Assembly: GCF_042242105.1 (NCBI RefSeq)
Contig: NC_092020.1
Location: 24,444,342-24,508,341 of the forward strand
Length of the DNA stretch: 64,000 nt
Direction of reading: 5' to 3'
Source of the DNA: Pempheris klunzingeri
Taxonomy: Eukaryota > Chordata > Actinopteri > Acropomatiformes > Pempheridae
Part shown: in pieces, positions 24,301-33,000 of the stretch
How the letters are laid out: the number at the start of each line of letters is the position of its first letter
Position numbering within the stretch: position 1 is the first letter of the stretch
Notes under the pieces: model-generated
What the model saw: the letters and a program-made list of their open reading frames with translations, nothing else
Database searches by the model: none
What the model was told of the DNA's origin: nothing
Program-made: the position numbers and the translations under genes

Positions 24301-25262
24301 ACATCTACTGTGCATGTACTGGATCCCTCTTGCATCTAGGGGATTGGATCCCCCCCAGACATGCACAGGACTAGATCCATCACGTATCTACAAGACTGGA
24401 TCCACTCTGCATCTATGAGATGCCAGTCTGCATAACTTTCTATTGTTTTATCAATGACAGCAGGCAGAAACACTTGTCACAGTTAAACTGCACCACAAAC
24501 TACACCCTCCAGACACCATACAGTGGAAGGTGCACCTCTCTACAACAGCCTCAGCCACAACTGAACATTACAACTTTCATGAAGGGAGGACTTATCAGCA
24601 TTAGCTTCAGCTGGGTGTACATGCTACACTGTCATCTGTGTGGATGTTATCATAATGAGCCTTTTGTCCTCAAACAAAAACAGTTTGAAGAAGGAAAAAA
24701 TAAAATGATGCAGCACGTACGAGCCTCAAGTTGGTTCATTTATTACAAACCAGCACAAACTAACCAGCCTGCGTCCACACCACTGAAAAGCTCGTCTCTG
24801 TTTGTCCAAATATTAAAAAAAGAAGTCCACTGATAAATGTTTGTTTTTAGTTTGTTGAGCTCCAAGCTAGCTGTTAGCATTCAACTTCACAGCTAACATA
24901 AGATTGCGACGCTTAACTGCCATAAAATCACCACTCACATCGTGCTAATTAGCTGTTTAAGGATCCAGCCTGCCCCTCAGCTGGCTGCCTTTAAACAACA
25001 TCTTGGTGACAGCTCCCAAATGTCTCGACAGTCCAGTAAACCTGGACTCTGGTTAGCCGCCGATGCTAGCTAACTTAAACCGAAGCTAACTGTTAGTCAA
25101 CACGGCTAGCTTGAGTTGGTTTGGCCGGAGAGAGGGAGCTCCGCGTCGGCTTCAGGCGCAGGTGGATCATGTTAAATGTTACCCAACAGATGTAGATGTA
25201 GACAGCTTTGCTAAATAATCCCCAACCGCTGAGCCAACTCACCCCGGCGACACACCGTCCAT
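8019..25262 (-). CDS. klhl3: Kelch-like protein 3, CUL3 adaptor (15 coding exons)
   Basis: Substrate adaptor of a cytosolic CUL3-RING ubiquitin ligase; mammalian KLHL3 recruits WNK1/WNK4 and so restrains NCC-driven salt reabsorption. Exons in transcript order: 25262-25243, 22232-22098, 21875-21769, 20548-20427, 16621-16459, 16194-16085, 13685-13569, 12454-12305, 12180-12063, 11744-11547, 10767-10666, 9938-9810, 9143-9003, 8320-8177, 8047-8019. They sum to 1785 nt, 594 residues plus TGA; human has 587. All junctions are GT-AG and in phase. BTB is about residues 57-124, BACK about 159-261 and six kelch blades about 309-592. The PKC/PKA-site serine (human S433, RRSS) is S440 and the disease-linked R528 (CRRNAG) is R535, both kept. 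KLHL2 is the close paralogue; [10 protein letters not shown] and linkage to hnRNP A0 favour KLHL3. An in-frame upstream ATG at 25292 has a weaker Kozak context. Confidence 0.96.
8177..8320 (-). CDS. klhl3: klhl3 coding exon 14 (kelch blade 6, residues 538-585)
   Basis: Encodes [20 protein letters not shown] and [11 protein letters not shown]. The acceptor is AAG rather than the commoner CAG or TAG. Confidence 0.96.
9003..9143 (-). CDS. klhl3: klhl3 coding exon 13 (kelch blade 5, residues 491-537)
   Basis: Encodes [20 protein letters not shown] and MNMCRRNA, with R535 equivalent to human R528, a hot spot in familial hyperkalaemic hypertension. A TG repeat lies just upstream of the acceptor. 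Confidence 0.97.
9500..9718 (+). mobile_element. 3' end of an L2-like LINE in klhl3 intron 12
   Basis: CTGTGAATTTCCCCGCCATG GTGCTAATAAAGGAA followed by (TCTTA)n is the classical teleost L2-type 3' end. Plus orientation, so antisense to klhl3. The 5' boundary is a guess. Confidence 0.55.
9779..9807. repeat. TG repeat adjoining klhl3 exon 12 donor
   Basis: On the transcript strand the CA repeat begins inside the splice donor (GTACACAC). Confidence 0.95.
9810..9938 (-). CDS. klhl3: klhl3 coding exon 12 (kelch blade 4, residues 448-490)
   Basis: Encodes [20 protein letters not shown] and [14 protein letters not shown]. The donor G|GTACACACAC begins a CA repeat of about 30 bp. Confidence 0.97.
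10195..10515. mobile_element. Fold-back element copy 5 (klhl3 intron 11)
   Basis: AACCACCAGGCTCCATTAAA and AGTAATTTTAACTCCCAG face their inverses AAATTACTGTTTTTGTCAAT and GAGTCTGGTGGCTTTGAAG, around a centre with GGTTAGTTTGGATCCAAA. The core is shared with copies 1-4. The outer parts differ and resemble copy 6 (TAAAGCAGT...TATAGCG). Inverted TTTGGAGAAGTA (about 10033) and TACACTTCTCCAAA (about 10558) suggest the whole element spans about 10030-10575. Confidence 0.7.
10666..10767 (-). CDS. klhl3: klhl3 coding exon 11 (kelch blade 3, residues 414-447)
   Basis: Encodes [20 protein letters not shown] and [14 protein letters not shown]. The RRSS serine pair is kept (S439/S440; human S433 is the phospho-regulated residue that blocks WNK binding). 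Confidence 0.97.
11491..11543. repeat. GT repeat adjoining klhl3 exon 10 donor
   Basis: Two GT blocks separated by GAGTGA; the repeat runs into the exon 10 donor on the minus strand. Confidence 0.95.
11547..11744 (-). CDS. klhl3: klhl3 coding exon 10 (kelch blades 1-3, residues 348-413)
   Basis: Encodes [30 protein letters not shown] and [20 protein letters not shown]. It is flanked on both sides by TG/CA repeats: the acceptor is GTGTGTGTAG and the donor is G|GTACACACGC. Confidence 0.97.
12063..12180 (-). CDS. klhl3: klhl3 coding exon 9 (kelch blade 1, residues 309-347)
   Basis: Encodes [20 protein letters not shown] and [15 protein letters not shown]. The intron splits a Gly codon (G|GT), as in all following kelch exons. 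Confidence 0.97.
12270..12302. repeat. GT repeat adjoining klhl3 exon 8 donor
   Basis: Uninterrupted GT run of about 33 bp that ends inside the donor of exon 8 on the transcript strand. Confidence 0.95.
12305..12454 (-). CDS. klhl3: klhl3 coding exon 8 (BACK to kelch linker, residues 259-308)
   Basis: Encodes [33 protein letters not shown] and the basic linker before the propeller. The donor AAG|GTACACACAC is the first part of a CA repeat of about 33 bp. Confidence 0.97.
13569..13685 (-). CDS. klhl3: klhl3 coding exon 7 (BACK, residues 220-258)
   Basis: Encodes [20 protein letters not shown] and [19 protein letters not shown]. Phase 0 at both ends, CAG acceptor and GTAAAA donor. Confidence 0.97.
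13686..16084 (-). other. klhl3 intron 6, hosting fold-back element copy 3
   Basis: 2.4 kb without further exons. It contains fold-back copy 3 in its 3'-coordinate half and short AT microsatellites near 14640-14740 and 14998-15012. Confidence 0.6.
15250..15918. mobile_element. Fold-back element copy 3 (klhl3 intron 6)
   Basis: AAAGGATCCCTACAGAGACA on the left faces TCTCTGTAGGGATCCTTTCC on the right. The centre has TTGGTGTTTTAACATGTTAG against CTAACTCTTTAAAACACCAA. The outer ends are ATCTTTAAACTTGGTCCCC and GGGTCCAGGTTTTAATACAC ... TTATCCTT. Same family as copies 1, 2 and 4. Confidence 0.8.
16085..16194 (-). CDS. klhl3: klhl3 coding exon 6 (BACK, residues 183-219)
   Basis: Encodes [13 protein letters not shown]...[19 protein letters not shown], a near-exact match to the BACK helices of KLHL2/KLHL3. 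CAG acceptor, GTGAGA donor. Confidence 0.97.
16459..16621 (-). CDS. klhl3: klhl3 coding exon 5 (3-box and BACK, residues 129-182)
   Basis: Encodes [20 protein letters not shown], the 3-box helix that helps bind CUL3, then [20 protein letters not shown] at the start of BACK. The donor is G|GTAAGC and splits a Glu codon. Confidence 0.97.
16622..20426 (-). other. klhl3 intron 4 (3.8 kb)
   Basis: The largest intron apart from intron 1's repeat block. It contains a CA repeat at about 18860-18880, a T-run near 18584 and a GC-moderate stretch around 19020-19340 that looks less random than its surroundings. No exon or RNA gene recognised. Confidence 0.5.
20427..20548 (-). CDS. klhl3: klhl3 coding exon 4 (BTB, residues 88-128)
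   Basis: Encodes [20 protein letters not shown] and the end of the BTB fold ([18 protein letters not shown]). The acceptor is only 20 bp from the end of fold-back element copy 4. The donor is followed by a TG repeat. Confidence 0.96.
20568..21240. mobile_element. Fold-back element copy 4 (klhl3 intron 3, beside exon 4)
   Basis: The left end AAGGATAACTGC...AACGCGGG matches the copy 1 terminus. Arms GGATCCCTACAAAGACAGAC and CTGTCTCTGCGGGGATC, and CCAGACTCCATTGACAAAAA against TTTTTGTCAATGGAGTCTGG, are inverted. The right terminus is degraded (CCAAAACTCTTATATCTCC). The left end sits 20 bp from the exon 4 splice acceptor. Confidence 0.8.
21769..21875 (-). CDS. klhl3: klhl3 coding exon 3 (BTB, residues 52-87)
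   Basis: Encodes [13 protein letters not shown]...[18 protein letters not shown], the diagnostic BTB core. The donor reads G|GTACACACAC and runs into a short CA repeat. Confidence 0.96.
22098..22232 (-). CDS. klhl3: klhl3 coding exon 2 (residues 7-51)
   Basis: Starts after a pyrimidine-rich tract and CAG and completes the split Gly codon. An acidic linker ([10 protein letters not shown]) leads into [14 protein letters not shown], the family-typical entry helix before BTB. The donor is AG|GTGTGC, a less usual GTGTG donor. Confidence 0.9.
22610..23118. mobile_element. hAT-like MITE in klhl3 intron 1
   Basis: ACGATTATTTAAACACTGAT ... TTAGTCCATAAAATGCAAGA and the right end AATAATCGTTAGTTGTAGCC match a teleost-wide non-autonomous element whose ends read AGGGCTGCAACTAACGAT. 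Outer AGAGGTGTG / CACACCTCT is also inverted. The related copies here are at 26387, 50345 and 55640. No transposase frame. Confidence 0.65.
23892..24415. repeat. GGATCC minisatellite, block 1 (klhl3 intron 1)
   Basis: About 20 degenerate units of 24-26 bp with consensus near GGACTGGATCCACTGTGCAT plus GTACA. Many units carry a BamHI site. The open frames on both strands (up to about 137 codons) come from the regular unit and are not genes. The right flank (GCCAGTCTGCATAACTTTCT) recurs after block 2. Confidence 0.95.
25243..25262 (-). CDS. klhl3: klhl3 coding exon 1 (residues 1-6)
   Basis: Encodes MDGVSP plus two bases of the next Gly codon, then donor GTGAGT. The ATG has A at -3 and G at +4. 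An in-frame ATG ten codons upstream (25292) would add MPAVVSHSGR but has C at -3. The N-terminus is the least conserved part of the family, so the exact start is less sure than the rest. Confidence 0.75.
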
Positions 25263-25435
25263 CCTCCCGGAGTGAGACACCACGGCGGGCATGAGCGCCG
25301 GACAGCCGCCGAGCAGAGATCGTCTAACGACGAGAGGAGCCACTGCGTCTGTTAAAAACATGGACGCTTGTAGTCCAAAAGTCTGGTGTGAGTGGCTTTT
25401 ATATTTTAATAATGATCTTTAGTAAATATTTTAAG

Positions 25436-25436
<1 letters not shown>

Positions 25437-25488
<52 letters not shown>
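25437..25488. repeat. TA microsatellite upstream of klhl3 exon 1
   Basis: About 26 uninterrupted TA units, roughly 175 bp upstream of the klhl3 start codon, so within or next to its core promoter. Confidence 0.98.
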
Positions 25489-25498
<10 letters not shown>

Positions 25499-25850
25499 TT
25501 AACCTATACCGGCTCTGCCTTGTAATGATAAAACATTACAATAAAAAAGACTCATTATAGGATTATTATAATTATTATAGTATGTTTGTAGAGCACATTT
25601 CAGGCAACTCAGAGTGAACGCATGAAATATCAGTGCAAAAGAAAGACATCTTAATAGGATGTGTAAATACAATTAACAGTAGACACACACGAGAAAATGA
25701 AAACTAGCGAAGAAGAAAGAAAAACGTCTGAAATTATGAATTGTGCATTTTAGGATTTATTGAAATAAAACACAAAAAATGCAGTAAATGTCTTTAGTTT
25801 TAGTCTTTTCGTCAAATCTGGTGCAGATGTTTATTGACACTGGCTTTGTC

Positions 25851-25994
25851 ACTGGATCCACCAAGCACAGACGGGACCGGATCCACCGGGCATGTACAAG
25901 ACTGGATCCTCATATACAGGACAGGATCTACTGTGCATGTACGAGACTGGATCCCTTGTGCAACTAGGGGACTGGATCCACTGTGTCAGTTGCC
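25851..25994. repeat. GGATCC minisatellite, block 2 (upstream of klhl3)
   Basis: Five to six units of the same 24-26 bp repeat as block 1 (ACTGGATCCACCAAGC, GACCGGATCCACCGGGC, GACTGGATCCCTTGTGC), followed by the same flank (GCCAGTTTTCATAATTTTCT). The two blocks are 1.4 kb apart on either side of klhl3 exon 1. Confidence 0.93.
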
Positions 25995-26386
25995 AGTTTT
26001 CATAATTTTCTATCAAAACATTTCAACTCAAAGTGAACACATGAAATATTAGTGCAAAAGAAACACATTATAAAAGACGTTTTAAAAGGATATTTGAATA
26101 AGAAAGTGTTTAATCAGTTTCAAGCTTCAAGCTTTATTCCATTATTTTGGACTTTTTAATATTAATCATAACCAGAAATATCCTCCATACAACCAAAGTC
26201 TGAGAATCAAAGTCGCTTCACGTTTTATCACAGTTTGAATTCGTATTGAGATCATTTGTTTTGGTTAAATTAACACATTAAATTGTTTCTGCCACTGGTC
26301 GTGTTCAGGGATGTTTAAAGGGGTTTAAAGGACTGTTGACAAAACTCTTTACATGTGGTCCATGTATGTTTTCACCTTTTACCATT

Positions 26387-26690
26387 AGAGCTGCAACGAA
26401 CAATTAGTTATTAGTTGATCGACAGAAAAATAATCAGCGACTAGTTTGGGTCCTATTTGAAACAAAAATTGCTCATTCCAGACACACAAATGTGATAATT
26501 TGCAGCTTTTCTTGGTTTTGCATTGCAATAAACTGAATAATTGGGGGTTTTGGGCCATTTTTACAATAAATGAAGACATTTGACAAGATCATTTTGGGCT
26601 CTAGGATATTGTGATGTGTGATATTGTATTGTGAGACCACATGATTAATCTGTGAAAATAAATAAATACATAATCGTTGCATTCAGCTCT
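26387..26690. mobile_element. hAT-like MITE, copy 2
   Basis: AGAGCTGCAACGA at 26387-26399 is inverted at 26674-26690 (TCGTTGCATTCAGCTCT, with four extra bases). The inside carries TTAGTTGATCGACAGAAAAA and AATAATCAGCGACTAG. About 300 bp, no coding capacity. TTTACCA occurs close to both ends, but a clean 8-bp target duplication could not be defined. Confidence 0.7.
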
Positions 26691-27871
26691 ATTTACCAAG
26701 CTTCACAGCAACATGCTGGTAGGTAGTTATTACTTAATGGCGTCTACAGTCTAACTGAATCAGGGCTTCACACCTGAGGTTCACTTCAGGGTAACTGGAT
26801 TAGATATCTTAATTAATTGCTTCATTGTAATGGGAATTTGCACCATTGAAGAACAATAACAACCAAACATTATTACTTAATTTAAAGCCCACGTCTTGTA
26901 GAGGGAGTTTATATTGTGTTCACGTTGTGCTTTGCCCTGATAACATTTTATTTAATCAGCTTCAAGCTTTATTTCAGCACAGGTGAGCTGGTTACTGTTG
27001 TCTTAATGGACACTTGCAGGTGAGAGAAGACACACAAGTGTCCACCATTACATTACACGCAATAAGCTTTATACATTGATTGATTTGTTCTGGGCTTATT
27101 AACGCTGCTTTCATGTCTGATCTGCTGGATCACTGTCCTGAGCCACACCAGCTCCCTCTACCTCCTACGGTTCATCATCAAGTTAAGTTCTGGACTATTT
27201 ATTCATGTCTTATACTGAACTGTAACTTTCGTCTTGTTTTATTTAGTTTTAACTTCATTTTACAATCTTACCTGTGGCACCCTTTAATCTACTACCTGAC
27301 TTCTGTACGTAACCTGCACACTAATGACATAAACAGGTAACACTTGGTTTTATACAGTTTGTACACTGATGTGTCGTACTTTGTTGTATGTTTGCCAACT
27401 TTAGGAAAAGAGCAGCATGTTTAAGGGGAACATGGCTCAGTTAGCGATACAAACATTTGAAGCTTATTTATGTAATTGTACATCGCTTTGTGTTTCCATT
27501 AAGTCTGATGTGCAGAACTTTTAAATCGTCCTGTTGTTGAAAAGATGCTACACAGGTGGACGTATTTTGCCTGAAGAGTTTAATGGAGAGTCTGGGAGAA
27601 ACTGGCACGGTGCAGCAGGTCTTTGTTCCAACTCATTTAAATATGTACAGATACTGAAAGTACTTAAGTTTACAGAAAATCCCCTCAAGAAAAGTCAGAT
27701 GACTTAATGTAGTGGTTTGTAGGTGAACGAGGGGAAACAAAATCCCATTTTTACAATGCAAATGAACACTGTGGGTTGAGTTTTTTTTTTTTAAAGGATA
27801 AATTAAGAAATTTTAACTTTTAGCTTTGAAATTTGCTACATTAAAACACCTGGATGTCAAAACCAGCCAAT

Positions 27872-27877
27872 TTTATT
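27872..27877 (-). promoter_or_regulatory. Candidate poly(A) signal of the first hnRNP A0 gene
   Basis: AATAAA on the minus strand, about 1.07 kb after the stop codon; a 3' UTR of that size would be usual for hnRNP A0. Variant ATTAAA hexamers lie nearer (about 28248 and 28305). Confidence 0.35.
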
Positions 27878-28940
27878 CACCAGCCACGTGGAAAATTGCA
27901 AATTTAATTGGATTTCAAGCTGAGTTTTTGGTCAGTGTGTTAGAAAAGGTTACCAGGTGACTCACACAGACACCTCTTCCAATTTTTGACTGTATAAAAT
28001 GGCTGATGAACTAGAAATGCAGGAATTTCCATGCAATGCTCCCTCCTGGTGGCAGCTTTATGAACTCAGGCAGATTATACAAGTCATGCTGATTAAAAAA
28101 GGAAAAAAACTAAAATAAATAAATAAAAAAAACATAAGACCCAAACTACCACAATCCAGATATTAAAGACTGATCTGCTTAAAAAGTAACCCACACAATT
28201 TGAATTAAGACTGCGAGATTAAGATGGATTTTCAAAACATTAAAAACTTTAATAAAAGCAGAATAGAACATAGGGCTGAACTGAAACACATGGATTTCAA
28301 ACCAGTTTTAATCTAAACAAAAAGCCAGTAATGGGACGGGAAAGGTGGGAGGAAAAATTTACAGTCAACGAGAAAAAACAATCCGTGACATTTCTCCAAA
28401 AAATACTTTGCCACGTCTTTTTTTTTTGTTTTGTTTGTTTTTTTTAAGATCAAGAAACTCAAGCAACCGAGTCCCATGCTGCAGACACTGCCACCAACTT
28501 CACTTAAAACCCTGAGTTCATGATGCAAAAATGACAGACACATCTGGCTGGTTTGCAAGACAAACAAACTCAATTCTGAGTTGAGAAAGCAGTGACTGAC
28601 ATTGATTACGGCTTTACAAATGGTTCAAAACAAGTCTTTCCCCAACATAACAAAATACAATTCAATAAATTCACAATTCTTAGTAGTAAAGTCCATAATG
28701 TGTGGAATAAGAGGACAGATGGGGTCTTGGTGGGGGGAGCCAGGATCCAGAGGACAGTCTCATTCATTCGGCGTGGGTGATGGGCACTGCTCCCTTTAGC
28801 TGAACACAAAGACCCCCTTTTTAACCCCCCACCTGGGCTTGTGTGATGCATGTGTGTGTGTGTGTGTGTGTGAATTCAAGTTCGTTGTAATCTGAATTTT
28901 TTCCCCCATGAACATCTCAAAACCCTGGAGGGGGGCAGCA

Positions 28941-29855
28941 CTAATAGCCCCCGCTGAACCCTCCACCCCGGCCGTAGCCACCGCCGCCCCCTCCTCTGTT
29001 GTAAGGAGCCCCGCTCCTGTAGGAATAATTGCTCCCCTTCATTGCACCATAATTGGAGTGCTGCTGTCCGTAGCCGTCCCCAAAGTCACCATTACTGTAC
29101 CCACCCCCCATCTGGTTGTCGTAGTCGTCGTATCCCCCGTACCCCCCGTATCCTCCTCCTCCTCCGCCTCCTCCACCGCCGTTGTAACCCCCGCCATAGC
29201 CGTAGCCGCCTCCGTAATTGCCGCCGTAGCCTCCTCCGTAGCCGCCGCCGCCTCCTCCTCTTCCGCCGCCATAGCTCTGCATCCCTCTCCCTCGACCTCT
29301 TCCTCCCCGGCCGCTGCTGGACATCTCCTGCTTGGTCATGGCCTTCTTCACCTCCACCTTGTTCCCGTTGATGGTGTGGTATTTGGTCAGCACCGCCTTG
29401 GTGGCGGAGTCGGTGTCCTCGAAGAAGACAAAGCCGAAGCCCCTCTTCCTGCCGGTCTGCTTGTCAGAGATGATCTCGGCCTTCTCCACCACGCCGAACT
29501 GGGAGAAGTACTCGGTGAGGTTGTCCGCCTCGATGTGGTCCTTCACCCCGCCGACGAAGATCTTCTTCACGTTGGCGAGGATGTCCGGGTTGTTGGCGTC
29601 CTCCCGCGCTATGGCCCTCTTCAGCTCCACGTTGTTGCCTTCGACGACATGTGGCTTGGCCGCCATTGCTGCGTCGGCCTCCTCCGGTGTGGAGTAGGTG
29701 ATGAAGCCGAAACAGCGGGAGCGTCCGAGCGGCTGGTTCATGACCACAACGCAGTCGTTGAGCGCGCCGTACTGCTCGAAGTACTTGCGGAGGCCATCAT
29801 CTGTCGTCTCCACGTTCAGTCCTCCGACAAAAAGCTTGCAAAGTTTGTTCGTCAT
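28941..29855 (-). CDS. hnrnpa0: hnRNP A0, copy 1 (intronless)
   Basis: Nuclear RNA-binding protein; mammalian hnRNP A0 binds AU-rich 3' UTRs and stabilises inflammatory and stress mRNAs. 304 residues, single exon as in human HNRNPA0. RRM1 is about residues 6-80 (RNP2 [11 protein letters not shown]1 RCFGFITY) and RRM2 about 97-172 (RNP2 [11 protein letters not shown]1 KRGFGFVFF). From about 181 the tail is Gly/Tyr/Arg-rich. Near the end NYGAMKG and RSGAPY resemble the hnRNP A1 M9 import signal, but the Pro of GPMKG is Ala. The ATG at 29855 was chosen because [12 protein letters not shown] aligns with the family start; the frame stays open for 55 codons upstream to 30020. The MK2 phosphosite (human Ser84) is Ala83. 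Symbol a/b not decided. Confidence 0.96.
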   Translation of the reverse strand: MTNKLCKLFVGGLNVETTDDGLRKYFEQYGALNDCVVVMNQPLGRSRCFGFITYSTPEEADAAMAAKPHVVEGNNVELKRAIAREDANNPDILANVKKIFVGGVKDHIEADNLTEYFSQFGVVEKAEIISDKQTGRKRGFGFVFFEDTDSATKAVLTKYHTINGNKVEVKKAMTKQEMSSSGRGGRGRGRGMQSYGGGRGGGGGGYGGGYGGNYGGGYGYGGGYNGGGGGGGGGGYGGYGGYDDYDNQMGGGYSNGDFGDGYGQQHSNYGAMKGSNYSYRSGAPYNRGGGGGGYGRGGGFSGGY

Positions 29856-29968
29856 GATGGGATTTCTTCTGAGGACGATACGCTGAGACCGTCCCTCTTC
29901 TTCTTCAATGAGGAACGTCAGGGCGGGCCGTGCCACTCGCTCGCTTTCGTAAGACGTAGCCGCCGCTG

Positions 29969-30004
29969 ATTGGCCAGCTTGAAAAAAACCAGCGCCCCGA
30001 TTGG
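29969..30004 (-). promoter_or_regulatory. Paired CCAAT boxes upstream of hnRNP A0 copy 1
   Basis: Two CCAAT motifs on the minus strand (ATTGG at 29969-29973 and 30000-30004), 31 bp apart and 115-150 bp upstream of the start codon, in GC-rich sequence. The spacing is typical of NF-Y promoters. They support the ATG at 29855 over the frame extension reaching 30020, which would overlap these boxes. Confidence 0.6.
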
Positions 30005-30059
30005 CTGGCGAGGAATTCACGTTCCCGCTGCCTTCGCGGGGTGTCGGAAATCTTACACT

Positions 30060-33000
30060 CGAGCGCTAAGGGAAAAAAAAAAAAAAAAAGGGAAGCGTGG
30101 ATTTCAATATTTGCGGGCATTGGTTTTGTTCTAGTACAGCACAAAGCACGTCAATAAAGCCGTGTTCTCTTTAAGTCCAACAGATCACATTATTGTTATT
30201 CCCGGAAACCTGCCAAATACAGCTACACACCTTAGATACTCCCTATTTTAATATAACAGCCATCCGGCTTTGGACAATGTAAAGACCCGATGGTCAGTAA
30301 ATACACCACAAATCGGCATTTTACTACATTCGGATTTTGCACAGCTTTACATGTGACTGCACAGTTTTAAACCGGAAATAAAGCACATTTTTAGACATTA
30401 ACTCTAAGGTTGAATGCAGAAAACCAATCCGAAGGGTATCCAAACTTAATTTCCAATATATAAAGGCTGGTGTGCTGCCTATAAAGTGGCATAATCTAAC
30501 AGTAAAACATTAAAACAGACACATCTCGCCTTACAAACAGTTTTCAGAGCTTCACTTGTTTAACTATTACTTCAGGGACAGGGAGAACTGGTCACACTGG
30601 TCCTGGACCCAAAGTGAAAATGCATAAGGAAGAACCAACACTGACAAATTATGCACAGCAGTTTTCCTTGAATGAACAATGAGACACACTTTGTGCTCCT
30701 TTTCTTACATTTTTATTTTCTCTACTGCTGTGTGTGTTTAGCATGGATCGTCACCATGTTTCTAAGCAACGAAATGCAGTTGTTTTGTTATCTTGGTTCT
30801 TATAAAATCACGTCAATCTCACTTATGTAGCACAATATCAAAAGTTTGCCTCAGAGGGATTTCCTATCTGCACACTATCGTTGAGACCTTCAGTTCGGAT
30901 AAGGAAAAATGTGGAAAGATCTTCGGGAAGAGCAACAGAGGACGGTTACCGCTTTGTCCTCTTTGCTATTTATAACTTCAGTCGGCTAAACTTGTCTTGA
31001 ACCCAAAGAGAAAATATGTTAGGAAGCAACAACACACTGAGCCAAGCACAAGTTCTGCAGAGTGCAGTTTTGTTCTGGATGATCAGTGTCGGCCCACTTC
31101 TCTGTGGAAACACTTCATGCATCTCAGTGGCTCATGTGAGCTCTTCACAGTCAGGGAAATGTTCTCAGCCCCTCCCTAGATTAAGAAAAAAAAGGTGCTT
31201 TTACAACCTTGTCCTTAAGAATCATCAGGAGATGAACACATGCTGCAGCACGCCCAGTTAGGAGCAGATAGCAGCTGTGAAATCGCTCCCACTGACCGTT
31301 TTTTCTTTTTGACTGACTTATTAGTTTCACTTTCTGTAAATTTCATCTTCTTTTGCACGTTTAGCGCTGATGCTTCACGCAGCTACTTAACCTTAAGTGT
31401 GTCTGGCTTTGTGAAAGTGCCCTTGTGGGATTTTTGACTCCTAGTAGCGTTAATAGTTTATAGTCTTCTGCTCGTGCACAGGGACAGGACGTGATACACA
31501 CTCCTGTAAATGTTTCCACACTCACCCACTGACCTACAGGTGTGTGTGTGTGTGTGAGAGAGGCTGAAAGATGAGCAGCAATGCACCAACAAAGGCAAGA
31601 ATGGAGGCGCCAAGCTGGTTAACACAGTTTTTTTAAACACTACTGTTATTTGTTTACATGAAAACTCCACAGGGCACTTTTTCTTTTCTGCCATATTTGT
31701 GAGATTCGAGCCATGTGATTTGGGCTGTAAATGGGAGACACACATGGAGGAACTAACGGATTATATAAAATCCTCTGGTGGCAAAAATGACGACATTAGC
31801 ACAGCCCAGCCAAGCCTGTTGCCTAGAACAGCACCAAACATTTAAAGCGTCACACTGGACGGTACTCCAAAGACTTGAAAATGTCTTTGGATCAGAGGAT
31901 TTGAATGAAACGTGAGCACATCCGCCACCCCTGCAAACCTCATGTCCACCAGAACCTTATTTATGGTGAAGCTCCCCGGTGTGGGACACATTACGTCTCT
32001 TATCTCTTATTTTGACCCCTTTGTGGCAGGGGAGACATGCAACCAAGCTATCCTCACAATGTAAAGAAGTAACATAACAAGCATCTTGGTGTAGAAAAAT
32101 ATATATATTTATTGTAGGTTCATAAAAAGCACGGCCAACATAACAGACGTCTCCTTTTCCTATGCGAAGATCAGAAATCGTCAAGCACCAATAGCCTATA
32201 GAAAGGTAAGAGAACACAAGTAACATTTCCACTCCCATCACCATTTCAAGCATCGGACACAGTACCTGCACCTCACTGTGTCTCCTGAAGCGTCACAGTA
32301 CATCAGACAGGATTTAGTTAGTGCCTTTTCCTCCAATTTCATAAAACTGAGCGACTGAGTCTCATCAAGTATGCGTAACAAAGCCCGTTTTACTTTAAAT
32401 TTCCTCCAATTGCAGTGGGTGTGTTCTTACAAATCGAGGCACTGCTGCAAAATCGAATGACCCGAGTCAAACCTGTACTGTCAGATGTATTGTTTTCTCA
32501 TCAAGAGTTCATTCTTATGCTCGTACGGCTTCTTGGGCTCGTGTCTCCACGAGTGAGAGCACTTCAGGTACTGATCTCTGCTGCTCAATTAGCAGCAGCA
32601 GCATCTAAATGAACCAATAAAACACTTTATAATGACAGACGATACATTTTCTTTTAGTCAACAGTACACAGAAGTAAAACATGCAGCTTACTGCGCTGCA
32701 ATCAACTTGATGGAAATGATGACTGGAAAACACAAGTCACCACAAAAGATGGTGCTTCCTTCTGACATTTAAACCATGATTTCAGGTCAAGTTTGTGTTT
32801 ATGCCTCCAGAGCCTTGATGAAAAATCTTTGGTGCATTAAATGACTGTTACGGCATAAATCTCATACACAACCTCGGACCAGTGAGGTTTGGTTTTCATC
32901 CAATTACTTGTACAGTCTGTGACAGCCCCTGTGATCTGACTGTAAAACCAAACCACAGTATGGTAAAGACACGGATCAGGTGGTTCAGTTTGTCACCTTT

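Larger units (their letters stand above)
25293..28940. other. Spacer between klhl3 and the first hnRNP A0 gene
   Basis: Contains the klhl3 upstream region, the TA repeat, minisatellite block 2, a hAT-like MITE and, at its right end, the 3' UTR of the first hnRNP A0 gene. A direct repeat of about 70 bp (AACTCAGAGTGAACGCATGA at about 25600 and AACTCAAAGTGAACACATGA at about 26027) brackets block 2. No gene seen. Confidence 0.7.

Noticed and set aside
23892-24415. CRISPR-like regular repeats
   Set aside because: Units are degenerate and contiguous without unique spacers, and this is vertebrate DNA.
23804-24418. Open frames of 119-136 codons with repeating GSSPV or WIQ motifs
   Set aside because: Translation of a tandem minisatellite on both strands; not a repeat protein, with no start context, splice sites or conservation expected.
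8048-25242. A miR-874 hairpin, which lies in a human KLHL3 intron
   Set aside because: I looked for the mature sequence on both strands by eye and did not find it; a covariance search would be needed to exclude a diverged hairpin.
8019-25262. Assignment as KLHL2 instead of KLHL3
   Set aside because: The C-terminal DKPL is KLHL2-like, but [18 protein letters not shown] and the adjacent hnRNP A0 gene fit KLHL3; a tree would settle it.
28908-29969. 353-codon plus-strand open frame opposite hnRNP A0 copy 1
   Set aside because: It is the antisense of a GC-rich, Gly-rich coding sequence, which rarely contains stop codons on the other strand. Its Ala/Val/Ser-rich product shows no domain.
29856-30020. 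55-codon N-terminal extension of hnRNP A0 copy 1
   Set aside because: The family always begins just before the RNP2 motif, the extension has no similarity, and it overlaps promoter-type CCAAT boxes.
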